Positions 16,942 through 26,900 of a stretch of DNA of 64,000 nucleotides are shown here, in pieces. Numbering within the stretch: the stretch's first letter is position 1; each line of letters starts with the position of its first letter. The stretch is from Gordonia shandongensis DSM 45094 (GTDB lineage Bacteria > Actinomycetota > Actinomycetes > Mycobacteriales > Mycobacteriaceae). A program made the position numbers and the translations under genes. The stretch lies in the NCBI RefSeq assembly GCF_000423025.1, contig NZ_AUHE01000005.1:1-64000 (forward strand), read 5' to 3'. The notes beneath the pieces are model-generated. The model was given only the letters and a program-made list of their open reading frames with translations, was not told the origin of the DNA and did not search any database.

Positions 16942-17703
16942 ATGTTCAACGCCGTCGGCGTTCCACAGTCCATCCTGATCTTGGGCGGCAGCTCGGAGAT
17001 CGGCCTCGCCATCGCATCGGAGTTCCTCACCAAGGGCCCGATGCGCGTGGTGCTCGCGACCGTCCCGAACGATCCGGCGGCCGCGGCCGCCGTCGAGCAG
17101 ATGAAGGCTGCGGGCGCGTCGTCGGTGGAGCAGATCGACTTCGACGCCCTCGCCACCGACAGTCACCGCGACGTGCTCGACTCCGCGTTCGCCGGCGGTG
17201 ACATCGACGTCGCGGTCGTCGCATTCGGCATCCAGGGTGACGACGAGCAGGCTTGGCAGGACCAGAAGCTCGCGGTCCTCGAAGCCAACATCAACTACAC
17301 CGCCGCCGTCTCGGTGGGGGTGCTGCTCGGTGAGAAGATGCGCGAGCAGGGGCACGGTCAGATCATCGCGATGAGCTCTGTCGCCGGTGAACGCGTCCGC
17401 CGCTCGAACTTCGTCTACGGCTCCACCAAGGCGGGCCTGGACGGTTTCTACCTCGGCCTCGGCGACGCGCTGCGCGCCGAGGGCATCCGCGTGCTCGTGA
17501 TCCGCCCGGGTCAGGTCCGCACCCGCCTGTCGGCGCACGTCGCCGAGGCCCCCTTGACGGTGAACAAGGAGGACGTCGCGCGCATGGCCGTCGCCGCCGT
17601 CGACAAGGGCAAGGACATCATCTGGGTTCCCGGACCGTTCCGCTACATCATGATGGTGTTGCGCCACATCCCGCGCCCGGTGTTCCGCAAGCTCCCCGTC
17701 TAG
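16942..17703 (+). CDS. dprE2: Decaprenylphosphoryl-2-keto-ribose reductase DprE2
   Basis: 253 residues, a short-chain dehydrogenase/reductase. The nucleotide-binding loop is [13 protein letters not shown] near residue 15; the catalytic Ser is in [11 protein letters not shown], with Tyr and Lys in YGSTKAGLD. It reduces the 2-keto intermediate from DprE1 to decaprenylphosphoryl-beta-D-arabinose with NADH. The C-terminal ending [21 protein letters not shown] is hydrophobic and probably membrane-associated. It starts 58 bases after dprE1, preceded by GAAAGAGA; aftA follows after 5 bases. Confidence 0.95.
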   Translation: MFNAVGVPQSILILGGSSEIGLAIASEFLTKGPMRVVLATVPNDPAAAAAVEQMKAAGASSVEQIDFDALATDSHRDVLDSAFAGGDIDVAVVAFGIQGDDEQAWQDQKLAVLEANINYTAAVSVGVLLGEKMREQGHGQIIAMSSVAGERVRRSNFVYGSTKAGLDGFYLGLGDALRAEGIRVLVIRPGQVRTRLSAHVAEAPLTVNKEDVARMAVAAVDKGKDIIWVPGPFRYIMMVLRHIPRPVFRKLPV

Positions 17704-17708
17704 CGCCC

Positions 17709-19661
17709 GTGAGCTCCGCGCCCACCGTCCAGCACCGTCCGACCGGCAGACTCCGCGATCTCGCCGAGATCGGCGGCGCCGTCGTCGCGGCCGCCGTCGT
17801 CGCGGTCGTCGGTCTCCGGGTGATCGACGCCGTCGGCTGGCCGGCGTTCAACACCTCCAACGTCACGCGGTCCCTCACCACCCTCGGCCAGGCGCTGTTC
17901 CTGCTCGTCGCGGTGGCCGCCGTGCTGTGGTCCCGGTACCGGGGGGCCCGCACCCTGCCGTCGCTGCTGTCGGCGATCGTCTCGGCCGGACTGGTGACCG
18001 TCACGCTGGGGATGCCGTTGGGCGCCTCGAAGCTCTACCTGTTCGGGCTCTCGGTCGACCAGCAGTTCCGCACGGAGTACCTGACCCGACTCACGTCGAC
18101 GCCCCACCTGGTGGACATGACGTATCCGGATCTTCCGCCGTACTATCCGGCGGCGTGGTTCTGGTTCGGCGGCCGGTACGCGAACTTCCTGGGGCTGCCC
18201 GGGTGGGAGGCCTATAAGCCGTGGGCGATTCTGTCGCTCGCCGTCGCCGCCGCGGTCGGAACGATTCTGTGGACGCGGATGGTCGGCGTGATGGTCGGCA
18301 CCGCCGTCTCCATCGCCGTCACGTGCGTGACCCTGCAGTACGCCTCCCCCGAGCCGTATTCGGCGACGCTGATCCTCGTCGGCGTGCCGATGCTGGTGGT
18401 GATCGCGTCGGCGCTGCGCGGCCGGACGCGACTGTCCGACGGTCCGGCGCCATTGGCCGCGACCGGGTGGCCGGCCGTCATCGTCGGCGGTCTGTTCCTC
18501 GGCGTCTCGGCGTCCGTGTACACGCTGTACACGGCGGTGTTCGCCGGGTCGGCCGTGATCATCGCGCTGGTGTATGCGGTTCAGGCGTGGGTGATGACGC
18601 GCAATGCCGCGGTCCCCGCCGCGGACGTCCGGGCCGATCGGCGGCCCCGCATGGTGGCCGTCGCCGTCCGTCTGGCGGTGATGGGGGTGATCGCGGGCGC
18701 TGTCGCGCTCATCGTCTGGGGACCGTATCTGAAGGCGCGGTTGACCACCGATGCGGCGGTGAGCGGCAGCGCCGAGCACTATCTGCCCGAGAGCGGGTCG
18801 GTGCTCGCGATGCCGATGTTCCAGCTGAGTCTGATCGGGCTGCTCTGTCTGGTCGGCTTCTGCTGGACGCTGCTGCGGTTGCGGCGCACCCTCGCTCTGG
18901 CGATGGGCTGCGCGCTGGTGGCCGTCGTCGTGGTGACGGCCGCATCGCTGGCCCGTACGGCGGTCGGCAGCACACTGCTGTCGTTCCGGCTCGAGCCGGT
19001 GAGCACGGCTGTCCTGGCGGCGGCCGGCGTCTTCGGCGTGGTGGAGCTCGCACGTCTGGCGGTCCGCCGGTTCGGTGATGTGCGGACTGTCGTCGGCGTG
19101 GTCGCCGCGGCGGCCGCGCTGGCTGTCGCCCAGCACATTCCGGCGGCGCTCGCGACGGAGATCACCACCGCGTACACGGACACCGACGGAGCAGGTGTCC
19201 GCGCCGATCAGCATGCGCCCGGCGCGGAGGCCTACTATCCGGAAATCGACCGGGTGATCCGGGAGCAGACCGGTAAGCCGGCCACCGACACTGTGGTGTT
19301 GACGGCTGACTTCGGCTTCCTCTCCCTGTACCCCTATTGGGGTTTTCAGGGGTTGACCTCGCATTATGCGAATCCGATCGCCGAGTTCGACCGGCGGGCG
19401 GCCACGATCGAACGCTGGGCCGAGGCCACGACGCCCGCCGAGATGCTCGAGAATCTGCGCACCAGCCCGTGGCGGGCGCCGAACGTGATGCTGTTCCGCT
19501 ACAGCCCCGACGGTTACACGCTTCGCCTGGCCGAGGACGTGTACCCGAACGATCCGAACGTGAAGCGGTACACGGTGACGTTCCACCCGAGCGCCTTCGA
19601 CGACCCGGCGTTCGACGTCCGCGAGGTGGGTCCGTTCGTGGTCGTCACCGTCCGTAACTGA
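17709..19661 (+). CDS. aftA: Galactan arabinosyltransferase AftA
   Basis: 650 residues, GT-C type membrane glycosyltransferase with about 11 hydrophobic segments before a periplasmic C-terminal domain (from about 480). PYYPAAWFWFGGRYANFLG lies in the first large external loop, with MTYPDLPPYYP just before it supplying the acidic residue. The C-terminus has YPYWGFQGLTSHYANPIAEF and TFHPSAFDDPAFDVREVGPF, as in mycobacterial AftA (Rv3792). It transfers the first arabinofuranose from decaprenylphosphoryl-arabinose to galactan. The GTG start lies 5 bases after the dprE2 stop. Confidence 0.92.
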   Translation: MSSAPTVQHRPTGRLRDLAEIGGAVVAAAVVAVVGLRVIDAVGWPAFNTSNVTRSLTTLGQALFLLVAVAAVLWSRYRGARTLPSLLSAIVSAGLVTVTLGMPLGASKLYLFGLSVDQQFRTEYLTRLTSTPHLVDMTYPDLPPYYPAAWFWFGGRYANFLGLPGWEAYKPWAILSLAVAAAVGTILWTRMVGVMVGTAVSIAVTCVTLQYASPEPYSATLILVGVPMLVVIASALRGRTRLSDGPAPLAATGWPAVIVGGLFLGVSASVYTLYTAVFAGSAVIIALVYAVQAWVMTRNAAVPAADVRADRRPRMVAVAVRLAVMGVIAGAVALIVWGPYLKARLTTDAAVSGSAEHYLPESGSVLAMPMFQLSLIGLLCLVGFCWTLLRLRRTLALAMGCALVAVVVVTAASLARTAVGSTLLSFRLEPVSTAVLAAAGVFGVVELARLAVRRFGDVRTVVGVVAAAAALAVAQHIPAALATEITTAYTDTDGAGVRADQHAPGAEAYYPEIDRVIREQTGKPATDTVVLTADFGFLSLYPYWGFQGLTSHYANPIAEFDRRAATIERWAEATTPAEMLENLRTSPWRAPNVMLFRYSPDGYTLRLAEDVYPNDPNVKRYTVTFHPSAFDDPAFDVREVGPFVVVTVRN

Positions 19662-19681
19662 CGCCGACAGGAGTGGCACGC

Positions 19682-20431
19682 ATGGCAGACCTCGACATCA
19701 CGACCATCGATCACGGTTCGGCGAAGACCCATCTGGTGTCGACGGCCTACGTGAACTGGGTGATGCTGCAGGACGCCGACGGCGTGACGCTCATCGACGG
19801 CGGTTATCCCGGGCACGCCGATGCGGTGGTCGAGGGGTTGCGTCGGGTGGGTTCGGACCTGCACGAGGTCCAGGCGGCGCTGTTGACGCATGCGCACGTC
19901 GATCATCTGGGCGGTCTCGCTCGGATCGGCCGCACCACCTCGTTTCCCGTGTACGCCGGCGACGACGAGGTGGCGCATGCGCGACGCGAGTACCTGGAGC
20001 AGGCGGACGCCCGTACGATCGGGCCGCTGCTTTACCGGCCGCGTGTGGCGCGCTGGCTGGCGGGCGTGGTGCGGCTCGGCGCTCTCGACGGCGGCGGTAT
20101 CGGTGACGCGCAGCCGTTCGGCGACCTCTCCGCCCTGCCGGGCGCTCCCGTCGCGGTGCCGGCGCCCGGTCACACCCGTGGCCACACCGCGTTTCTCGCG
20201 GGTGACGGCGAGGTCCTGGTGTCGGGCGACAGCCTCATCAGCGGGCACCCGATCTCAGCGTGCCGCGGACCCCAGTGCCTCGACGAGGTGTTCACGCACG
20301 ACGTCCCGGCGAACGAGGAGTCGGTGGCCGCTCTCGCCGGTCTCGACGCGGTCGTCGTGATGCCGGGGCACGGGCCGCTGCTGTCCGGTCATGTCTCGAC
20401 GTTCGTCGAGCAGGCGCTCGGCCGTTCCTGA
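19682..20431 (+). CDS. Metallo-beta-lactamase-fold hydrolase
   Basis: 249 residues. The zinc-binding motif THAHVDHLGG gives HxHxDH at about residues 70-75; further ligands are in PAPGHTRGHTAF and VSGDSLIS, and the last in MPGHGPLL. The residues needed for a binuclear metal site are thus present. The substrate is unknown; most such cytoplasmic proteins hydrolyse thioesters or phosphoesters. The ATG at 19682 is preceded by CAGGAG at 8 bases. It follows aftA by 20 bases on the same strand, so it is probably co-transcribed with arabinan genes. Its 3' end overlaps the convergent membrane gene by 43 bases. Confidence 0.85.
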   Translation: MADLDITTIDHGSAKTHLVSTAYVNWVMLQDADGVTLIDGGYPGHADAVVEGLRRVGSDLHEVQAALLTHAHVDHLGGLARIGRTTSFPVYAGDDEVAHARREYLEQADARTIGPLLYRPRVARWLAGVVRLGALDGGGIGDAQPFGDLSALPGAPVAVPAPGHTRGHTAFLAGDGEVLVSGDSLISGHPISACRGPQCLDEVFTHDVPANEESVAALAGLDAVVVMPGHGPLLSGHVSTFVEQALGRS

Positions 20432-20652
20432 GCGTCTCGTCGGCGGCGTTCGACGAGACGGTAACCGATGAAGGTCGCGGGCCCCAGGACGGGGAACACC
20501 ACGATGACGGCGGCCCATCCGAGCCGTTCGCCGAGCGACAGCCGTCGCGTCCGCACCAGCATCACCAGTGCCACGACGAGCAGGACGACTGCGACGAGCC
20601 ATGCGGCGTCCACCCACAGCGGCACCAGCGGACTGTCGGCGGCGTTCGACAT
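20389..20652 (-). CDS. Small membrane protein with PLDc_N domain
   Basis: 87 residues. Two membrane segments (AAWLVAVVLLVVALVMLV and LGWAAVIVVFPVLGPATFIGY) and the signature VFPVLGPATFIGYRLVERRR match the PLDc_N (phospholipase D-nuclease N-terminal) domain that also occurs alone in actinobacteria. No catalytic residues are involved; the role is unknown. The ATG is at 20652. The 3' end lies inside the last codons of the metallo-beta-lactamase-fold gene on the other strand. Confidence 0.7.
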   Translation of the reverse strand: MSNAADSPLVPLWVDAAWLVAVVLLVVALVMLVRTRRLSLGERLGWAAVIVVFPVLGPATFIGYRLVERRRRDAQERPSACSTNVET

Positions 20653-20699
20653 GTCTTCCCCCCGTTCCGTCGGTGTCGTCGACTCCCGTCCCGACGAGG

Positions 20700-22013
20700 C
20701 TAGACCTGGGCGCGACGACGATTCCGCGACGCACCGCCGCGCCGGCGACGCGATCCGGTGCCCGCCGGCCGCTGATGCTGCTGCGGTTGACGCTGACGCT
20801 GACGCTGCTGCTGGGGCGGTGCGGCCACGACCGGGGTGTGACGCAGGGGCGCCCGCTCGCCGACCAGGGTGTCGACAGCCTCCGACGTCGCGGTGACCTG
20901 CTGCCCCGGCGCCTTGATGGCCGCCTTGTTCAGCAGCTTGCGCAGATCCTGCCACTGCTCGGGCAGACAGATCGTCACGACGTCGCCGCTCTCGCCGGCA
21001 CGCGCCGTCCGACCGGAACGGTGCAGGTACGCCTTGTGCTCCGCGGGCGGATCGACGTGGACGACGAGCTCGACGTGGTCGACGTGCACGCCGCGCGCCG
21101 CAACATCCGTCGCGACGAGCACCTTGGCGCCGTCCGGTGCGGCGAACGACGCCAGGTTGCGGTCGCGCTGCGACTGCGACAGGTTGCCGTGCAGGTCGAC
21201 GGCCGGGATGCCGTCGGCGGTGAGCTTCTTGGCGAGCTTCTTGGCCTGATGCTTGGTCCGCGTGAACAGGATGCGACGCCCGGTGCCCGACGCCAGTTCA
21301 CGCACCAGCGCGGTCTTCTCGGTCGTGGACGCGACGCGGAACACGTGGTGCGTCATCTGCGCCACCGGCGACGTCGCCTCCTCGAGGGAGTGCGTGACCG
21401 GCTTGTGCAGGAAACGCCGCACGAGCTTGTCGACCCCGTTGTCGAGGGTCGCCGAGAACAGGAGCCGCTGACCGTCGGCAGGCGTCGCGGCCAGAATCCG
21501 GGTGACGACGGGAAGGAACCCCAGGTCGGCCATGTGGTCGGCCTCGTCGAGAACGGTGATCTGCACGTCCTCGAGTGAGACGACGCCCTGGCGCATGAGG
21601 TCCTCGAGGCGGCCCGGGCAGGCGACGACGATGTCCGCGCCCGCACCCAGCGCACGCTCCTGACGTGCCTGTTTGACGCCGCCGAAGACGGTGGTCACAC
21701 GGAGCCCGACGGCCGCGGCGAGCGGCTCGATCTGGGTCGCGATCTGGGTGGCCAGCTCACGGGTCGGCGACAGGACCAGACCCGTCGGACGGCCCGGGCG
21801 GCGCCGGACGCCGGCGGCGGCCAGTCGGACCACCAGCGGCACCGAGAAGGCGACGGTCTTACCGGAACCGGTCTTACCGCGACCGAGCACGTCACGGCCG
21901 GCCAGCGAGTCGGGGAGGGTGCGCTCCTGGATGGGGAAGGCCTCGGCCTTGCCCTGACCGACGAGGACGTCGGCGACGGGCGCGGGCACGCCGAGATCGG
22001 CGAATGCAGTCAT
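20700..22013 (-). CDS. DEAD-box RNA helicase
   Basis: 437 residues. The Q motif region is AEAFPIQERTLP, motif I is GRGKTGSGKT (about 44-53), motif Ia SPTRELATQI, motif II DEADHMADLGF, motif III SATLDNGV, and motif VI region HRSGRTARAGESG. A basic, glutamine-rich C-terminal tail (about 400-437, QQQRQRQRQ and RRRRGGASRNRRR) likely binds RNA. It unwinds RNA, and relatives assist ribosome assembly and mRNA decay in the cold. It is on the same strand as aroQ, but 314 bases separate them, leaving room for its own promoter and a long leader. Confidence 0.92.
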   Translation of the reverse strand: MTAFADLGVPAPVADVLVGQGKAEAFPIQERTLPDSLAGRDVLGRGKTGSGKTVAFSVPLVVRLAAAGVRRRPGRPTGLVLSPTRELATQIATQIEPLAAAVGLRVTTVFGGVKQARQERALGAGADIVVACPGRLEDLMRQGVVSLEDVQITVLDEADHMADLGFLPVVTRILAATPADGQRLLFSATLDNGVDKLVRRFLHKPVTHSLEEATSPVAQMTHHVFRVASTTEKTALVRELASGTGRRILFTRTKHQAKKLAKKLTADGIPAVDLHGNLSQSQRDRNLASFAAPDGAKVLVATDVAARGVHVDHVELVVHVDPPAEHKAYLHRSGRTARAGESGDVVTICLPEQWQDLRKLLNKAAIKAPGQQVTATSEAVDTLVGERAPLRHTPVVAAPPQQQRQRQRQPQQHQRPAGTGSRRRRGGASRNRRRAQV

Positions 22014-22327
22014 GGATTCTCACGAACCTTACGAGCTTGGGACCGTCGGGCGGTCGCGCGCACCGAGAACAGTGCACGGCGGAACCACCGTCTGTGACGA
22101 TCGAATGGGCGAACACGCGCGGTCGGCGGTTCGGTTCGCCGTATGAAGGGGAAGTCGACGCACCCGTGTGACGGGTCTCGCGTGAAGTCGTTCTACGACG
22201 CACGGCGCGGCGCGCCGAATGACCTCACCCTACACGTGGGCGACCGCATCCGGAATCGCCGACGCCCACCAGTGACGAGAACCACTGGGGACGAGAACCA
22301 CTGGGGACGAGAACCACTGGGGGACGA
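22014..22327. other. Non-coding leader between aroQ and the DEAD-box helicase
   Basis: No convincing gene in 314 bases. It probably holds the helicase promoter and a leader of up to 300 bases; long leaders are common for cold-inducible DEAD-box helicases. A 16-base tandem triplet repeat sits at its aroQ end. Codons in all frames are interrupted or lack family resemblance. Confidence 0.5.
22274..22321. repeat. Three tandem copies of a 16-base unit
   Basis: GACGAGAACCACTGGG occurs three times in a row without change, at 22274-22289, 22290-22305 and 22306-22321. A partial fourth match (CCAGTGACGAG) precedes it. It lies just after the aroQ stop on the minus strand. Perfect identity suggests recent expansion. 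A 16-base period cannot be a coding repeat, in keeping with its intergenic place. Confidence 0.9.
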
Positions 22328-22792
22328 TCAGCCCTGCGGAGCGCCGACCAGCTCCGCGACCCGGCGGACCGCATAGTCGTACCCGGCGATCCCGCAGCCC
22401 GCGATCACGCCCGCTGCGATCGGCGACACGTACGAGTGGTGCCGAAAGGGTTCGCGGGCGTGCACATTGCTGATGTGCACCTCGAGCACCGGGACCTCCG
22501 GGACGACGAGGGCGTCGGCCAACGCGACCGACGTGTGCGTCCACCCGCCCGGGTTGATGACGATTCCGCAGACCGCACCGCGTGCTGCGTGAATCGCGTC
22601 GATCATCTCGCCCTCGTGGTTGGTCTGCAGATCGCGCAGTTCGAGGCCCACGTCGCGAGCCGCCGCCCGCGCACGGGCCACGGCGTCGGCGAGGGAGTCG
22701 GCGCCGTACACCTCGGGCTGCCGGGTCCCCAGCATGTTGAGGTTGGGCCCGTTGAGCAGCAGGATCGGCAGGGCGTCGGTCGGGGCAGACAT
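22328..22792 (-). CDS. aroQ: Type II 3-dehydroquinate dehydratase
   Basis: 154 residues, the usual size for type II dehydroquinases. LLNGPNLNMLGTRQPEVYG carries the catalytic-loop Arg and Tyr, QTNHEGEMID and NPGGWTHTSVALADAL form the anion pocket, and HISNVHAREPFRHHSYVSP carries the catalytic His region. It forms 3-dehydroshikimate in the shikimate pathway as a dodecamer. The ATG at 22792 is used; the open frame runs further upstream, but that extension overlaps the divergent ectD leader. It is solitary: no other aro genes are seen except pheA at the far right edge. Confidence 0.93.
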   Translation of the reverse strand: MSAPTDALPILLLNGPNLNMLGTRQPEVYGADSLADAVARARAAARDVGLELRDLQTNHEGEMIDAIHAARGAVCGIVINPGGWTHTSVALADALVVPEVPVLEVHISNVHAREPFRHHSYVSPIAAGVIAGCGIAGYDYAVRRVAELVGAPQG

Positions 22793-22925
22793 GCCTCGGA
22801 CTCTACCCCGCGGCGGGGGCCGGTCGGCCGATCGGCGCAGCGCACGGCCTCGCGCGTTCTGGTAGTGGTGGTAGGTGGTCCACCACGCGGGCCATCCGGC
22901 CCGCCTTGATTGGAGGGAGGATTCC

Positions 22926-23867
22926 TTGACCACCGCGAACATGACGAACGAGGTCGTCGACGACCGCTACCCATCGCGTCTCGCCGCCCCCGCTCCGACT
23001 GCGAGCACTATGATCGCGCGCCCCGACCCCACGGTGTGGGGCGAGCATCCCGGTCCCTTCGGTCCCCGGGAGACCGCCGCGTACGACGCGAAGGGGTTCC
23101 ACATCGAGGAGGGCCTGCTCACCCCGAGCCAGGTGCAGAACTGCTGGTCCGAGTTCGAGCGACTGTCCGCCGACCCCGAACTCTCCTCGAGCGACCTGCT
23201 GGTGCGCGAACGCGAGTCCGGCGCCATCCGGTCGATCTTCCGCGTCCACCGGGTGAGCCCGCTGTTCGAGGCCCTCGCGCGCACCCCGCGCATCCTCGAC
23301 CGCGCCCGCCAGATCCTCGGCTCCGAGGTCTACATCCACCAGTCGCGGATCAACGCGATGCCCGGCATGGCGGGCACGGGGTTCTACTGGCACTCGGATT
23401 TCGAGACGTGGCACGCCGAGGACGGCCTGCCGACGCCGCGCACCGTCAGCCTGTCGATCGCTCTCACCGACAACTACCCGTTCAACGGCGGGCTCATGCT
23501 GATGCCGGGCGCGCACCGCACCTTCGTCTCGTGCGTCGGGGCGACACCGGACGACAACTACCGGGAGTCGCTGCAGGAGCAGCGGATCGGTGTCCCCTCG
23601 GAGGACGTGATCACCGAACTCGGATATGAGCACGGCATCGAGCAGTTCACCGGTGCCGCGGGGTCGGGACTCTTCTTCGACTCGAACTCCATGCACGCAT
23701 CGGGCAACAACATCTCGCCGTTCCCGCGGGCCAACGTGTTCCTGGTGTTCAACAGCGTCGAGAACGCTCCCGTCCGGCCGTACAGCGGCACTTCGCCGCG
23801 CCCGGTGCACCTCGCCGAGCGCGAGGTGGAGCCGCTGACGCCGTTGCCGGACTCACCGTTCGCGTAG
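22926..23867 (+). CDS. ectD: Ectoine hydroxylase EctD
   Basis: 313 residues, a non-haem iron/2-oxoglutarate dioxygenase converting ectoine to 5-hydroxyectoine. The family signature FYWHSDFETWHAEDGLPTPR supplies the HxD iron ligands; the distal His is in DSNSMHASGNN. GFHIEEGLLTP begins the fold. I chose the TTG at 22926 because GGAGGGAGG ends 5 bases upstream; the nearest ATG (22941) is too far from that site. EctA, EctB and EctC are absent next to it, unlike the usual ectABCD cluster, so ectoine must come from elsewhere in the genome or from uptake. Confidence 0.92.
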   Translation: MTTANMTNEVVDDRYPSRLAAPAPTASTMIARPDPTVWGEHPGPFGPRETAAYDAKGFHIEEGLLTPSQVQNCWSEFERLSADPELSSSDLLVRERESGAIRSIFRVHRVSPLFEALARTPRILDRARQILGSEVYIHQSRINAMPGMAGTGFYWHSDFETWHAEDGLPTPRTVSLSIALTDNYPFNGGLMLMPGAHRTFVSCVGATPDDNYRESLQEQRIGVPSEDVITELGYEHGIEQFTGAAGSGLFFDSNSMHASGNNISPFPRANVFLVFNSVENAPVRPYSGTSPRPVHLAEREVEPLTPLPDSPFA

Positions 23868-23956
23868 CCCGCGTGCGGGTGACGACCGACCCGACCGTCA
23901 CCACCGACCCGACGGTTCCCCAGCGGCATCCGCGGCCACGGCTAGGATGACGTGCT

Positions 23957-26900
23957 GTGCCAGGATTCACCGTTCGCAGGGCCCAGACGACCGCCATCAT
24001 CACCGGTCTGCTGGGTCTGCTGCTGGCGCTGGCCACCCCCCTGCTGCCGGTCAAACAGACCGTGGCGGAGGTCAGCTGGCCGCAGAACGGAACCGTCGGG
24101 TCGGTCTCGGCTCCGCTGATCTCGTATCAGCCGATCAGCTTCCGGGCCGACATCCCGTGCTCGGCGGTCGCCGACCTGCCGTCCGGCCGGTCGGTCCTGC
24201 TCTCGACGACGTCGCCGTCGGCGCCCAAGGCCACCGACCGCGGCCTGTTCGTCCGCGTCACCGGATCCGGCCCCGACGATCGCGCCGTGGAGGTGGTGAG
24301 CCGCAACGTCCCCATCCTGTCGGTTCCCTACCGGCAGGTCGCGGGGGCCGATTGCGGTGAGATCCGGGTGCGTGCGGACGCCGACCGCGTCAGCGCCGCA
24401 TTCACCGGCCTGACCGGCGACGACGGCGAGCCGTTGGCGGCCGAGACGGGGTCGAGCATGGTTCCGGGCGGTGACCAGCGTCCGCAGGTCACCGGGTTGT
24501 TCACCGAGCTCACCGGTCCGGCCTCCGCATACCCGGGGTTGGGCGCCCACATGGTCGTCGACTCGCGGTACTCCACGTCGCCGACCCTGCTGAAGTGGCT
24601 CGCGATCGTCGTCGGCGTCCTCGCCACCCTGATCTCCCTGGTGGCGCTGGCCCGGCTCGATGCGACCGACCGTCGCGGTCACCGCAGAATCTTCCCGGCG
24701 CGCTGGTGGCGGCTCAACCCGCGCGACTGGACTGTGATCGGCCTGCTGCTGGTGTGGCATTTCATCGGCCCGAACACGTCCGACGACGGCTATCTGATGA
24801 CGATGGCGCGGGTGGCGCAGGACAGTGACTACACGGCCAACTACTTCCGCTGGTTCGGTGCACCGGAGGCCCCGTTCGGCTGGTATTACGAGGTCTTCGG
24901 GCTGCTGAGCCACATCAGTGTGGCCAGTCCGCTGGTCCGGATTCCCGCGCTGCTGTGCGGGGTGGTGAGCTGGCTGATCATCAGCCACGAGGTGATCCCG
25001 CGGATCGGTCGCGCCGCACGGTTCTCGCGCGCCGTGCCGTGGACGGCGGCCGCCGTCTTCCTGGTGGCGTGGTTCCCGTTCAACAACGGACTGCGGCCCG
25101 AACCCATCATCTGCCTGGGCGCCCTGCTGACCTGGTGCTCGGTGGAACGCGCGATCGCGACCGGCAGGCTGCTGCCCGCGGCGGTCGCGTGCACCGCCGG
25201 CGCGTTCAGCATCGCGGCCGGTCCCACCGGGGTGCTGGCCGTCGCCGCGCTGGTCGCCGGTGCGCGTCCGATGTTCCTCGCCCTGCGACGGCGTGCCCTG
25301 GAGGTCGACGCCCGCACCGGGACCGGTCGACCGCGCTCGTATCTGGCGTTGCTCGCCCCCATCGTCGCCGCGGGCACGTTCGTCGTCTTCGTCGTGTTCT
25401 CGACGTTGACGCTCCGGTCGTTCACCGAGGCGTCGACGATGAAGACGGCGCTCGGGCCGTCGCTGAGCTGGTACAACGAGATCGACCGGTACTCGTCGCT
25501 GTTCGCGTTCTCCGCAGACGGGTCCATCGCGCGGCGTTTCGCCGTCCTCGCGATGGTCTTGGGGATGACGGTCGCCGGCGCCGTTCTGATCCGCAAATCG
25601 CGCATCCCGGGCACCGCGTTGGGCCCGTCGCGACGGATCGTCGGGATCACCTTCGGCTCGCTGCTGTTCCTGATGTTCACGCCGACGAAGTGGACGCACC
25701 ATTTCGGTGTCTTCGCGGGGCTCGCCGCCGCACTCGCCGCGCTCGCGGCCATCGCGATGAGCGCGGGGTCGACCCACTCCCGCCGCAACCGCACCATCTT
25801 CGGTTCGCTGGTCCTGTTCGTCGCCGCGTTGGCGATGGCCGCACCGAACTCGTACTACTACGCCTCCGCGTGGGGCATGCCGTGGGGCACGAGCCAGGTG
25901 ACCATCGGCTCGTACGCGGTCAGCGACCTGCTGCTGTACGCCTCACTGGCCCTGCTGTCGGCCGCGCTGTGGTTCCATTTCCGCGACCCGTTCGCCGGCC
26001 GCGATCCGCAGCCCCGGCCCGCGGGCACGCCGTCGCGGCCCCGCCGGGCGGTCCGCGCCACCGGCCGGTTCCTGGCGGGCGCCCCGCTGGGGATCGTCGC
26101 CGGAATCCTCGTGGTCTTCCTCGTCGCGACCGCCGCGATGGCCGGCGTCCACCAGAGCACCTCGTTCTCCGTCGCCCGGTCGAACCTCGCCGCGCTGGCC
26201 GGGAATCCGTGCGGCATGGCCGACAAGGTGTGGGTCGAGAGCGATCCGAGCCGTTTCCAGCTCTCGGGTGTCGACGACCGGCTGGCGTCGACTCTGGCCG
26301 GCTCGCCCACGCACCAGCGCGTCGCGGACGAGACCGGACCGACGGCGGGCTTCACGCCCGACGGCGTTCCCGACGAGGTGGAGACCAAGGCTTCGTCCGG
26401 CTCCCTGGGCGTCCTGGCCCGTGACGCGGCCATCGACCCCGACCTGCTGGTCGCGAACAGCGGCGGCACCGGCGGCGGCGTCACCGCGACGCCGGGCGTC
26501 AACGGCAGCCACGCGCAGCTCCCGTTCGAGCTCGATCCGACTCGCACCCCGGTCCTGGGCAGTTACAAGGAGAACGAGCAGACGCCGTCGACCCTCCTGT
26601 CCGGCTGGTACCGGCTGCCCGCCGACTACAAGGACCGACCGCTGATCACGACGTCGGTGGCCGGGATCTTCCCGTCGTCGCGCCTCAAGCTCGATTACAC
26701 CGATCAGGCCCTGCCCCGCGGCATCGCCGACGACGCCATCGCCCCGAGCGGGTCCATCGGACTGATCGATCCGGGTCCGCGCCCGTCGTGGCGGAATGCT
26801 CGGATCGACACCTCGTCGCTCCCCGACGGTCTCACCGCGGTGCGGATCTCGGCGACCGACTACGACCTGGCCAAGGACCATTTCATGGCGGTCACCCCGC

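Noticed and set aside
14892-17156. 754-codon minus-strand frame reading from usp through dprE1
   Set aside because: Only the last 131 codons match a family (Usp). The rest is antisense to dprE1 and dprE2.
22274-22321. CRISPR-like array
   Set aside because: The copies are directly adjacent without spacers and only three in number; no cas genes are in the window.
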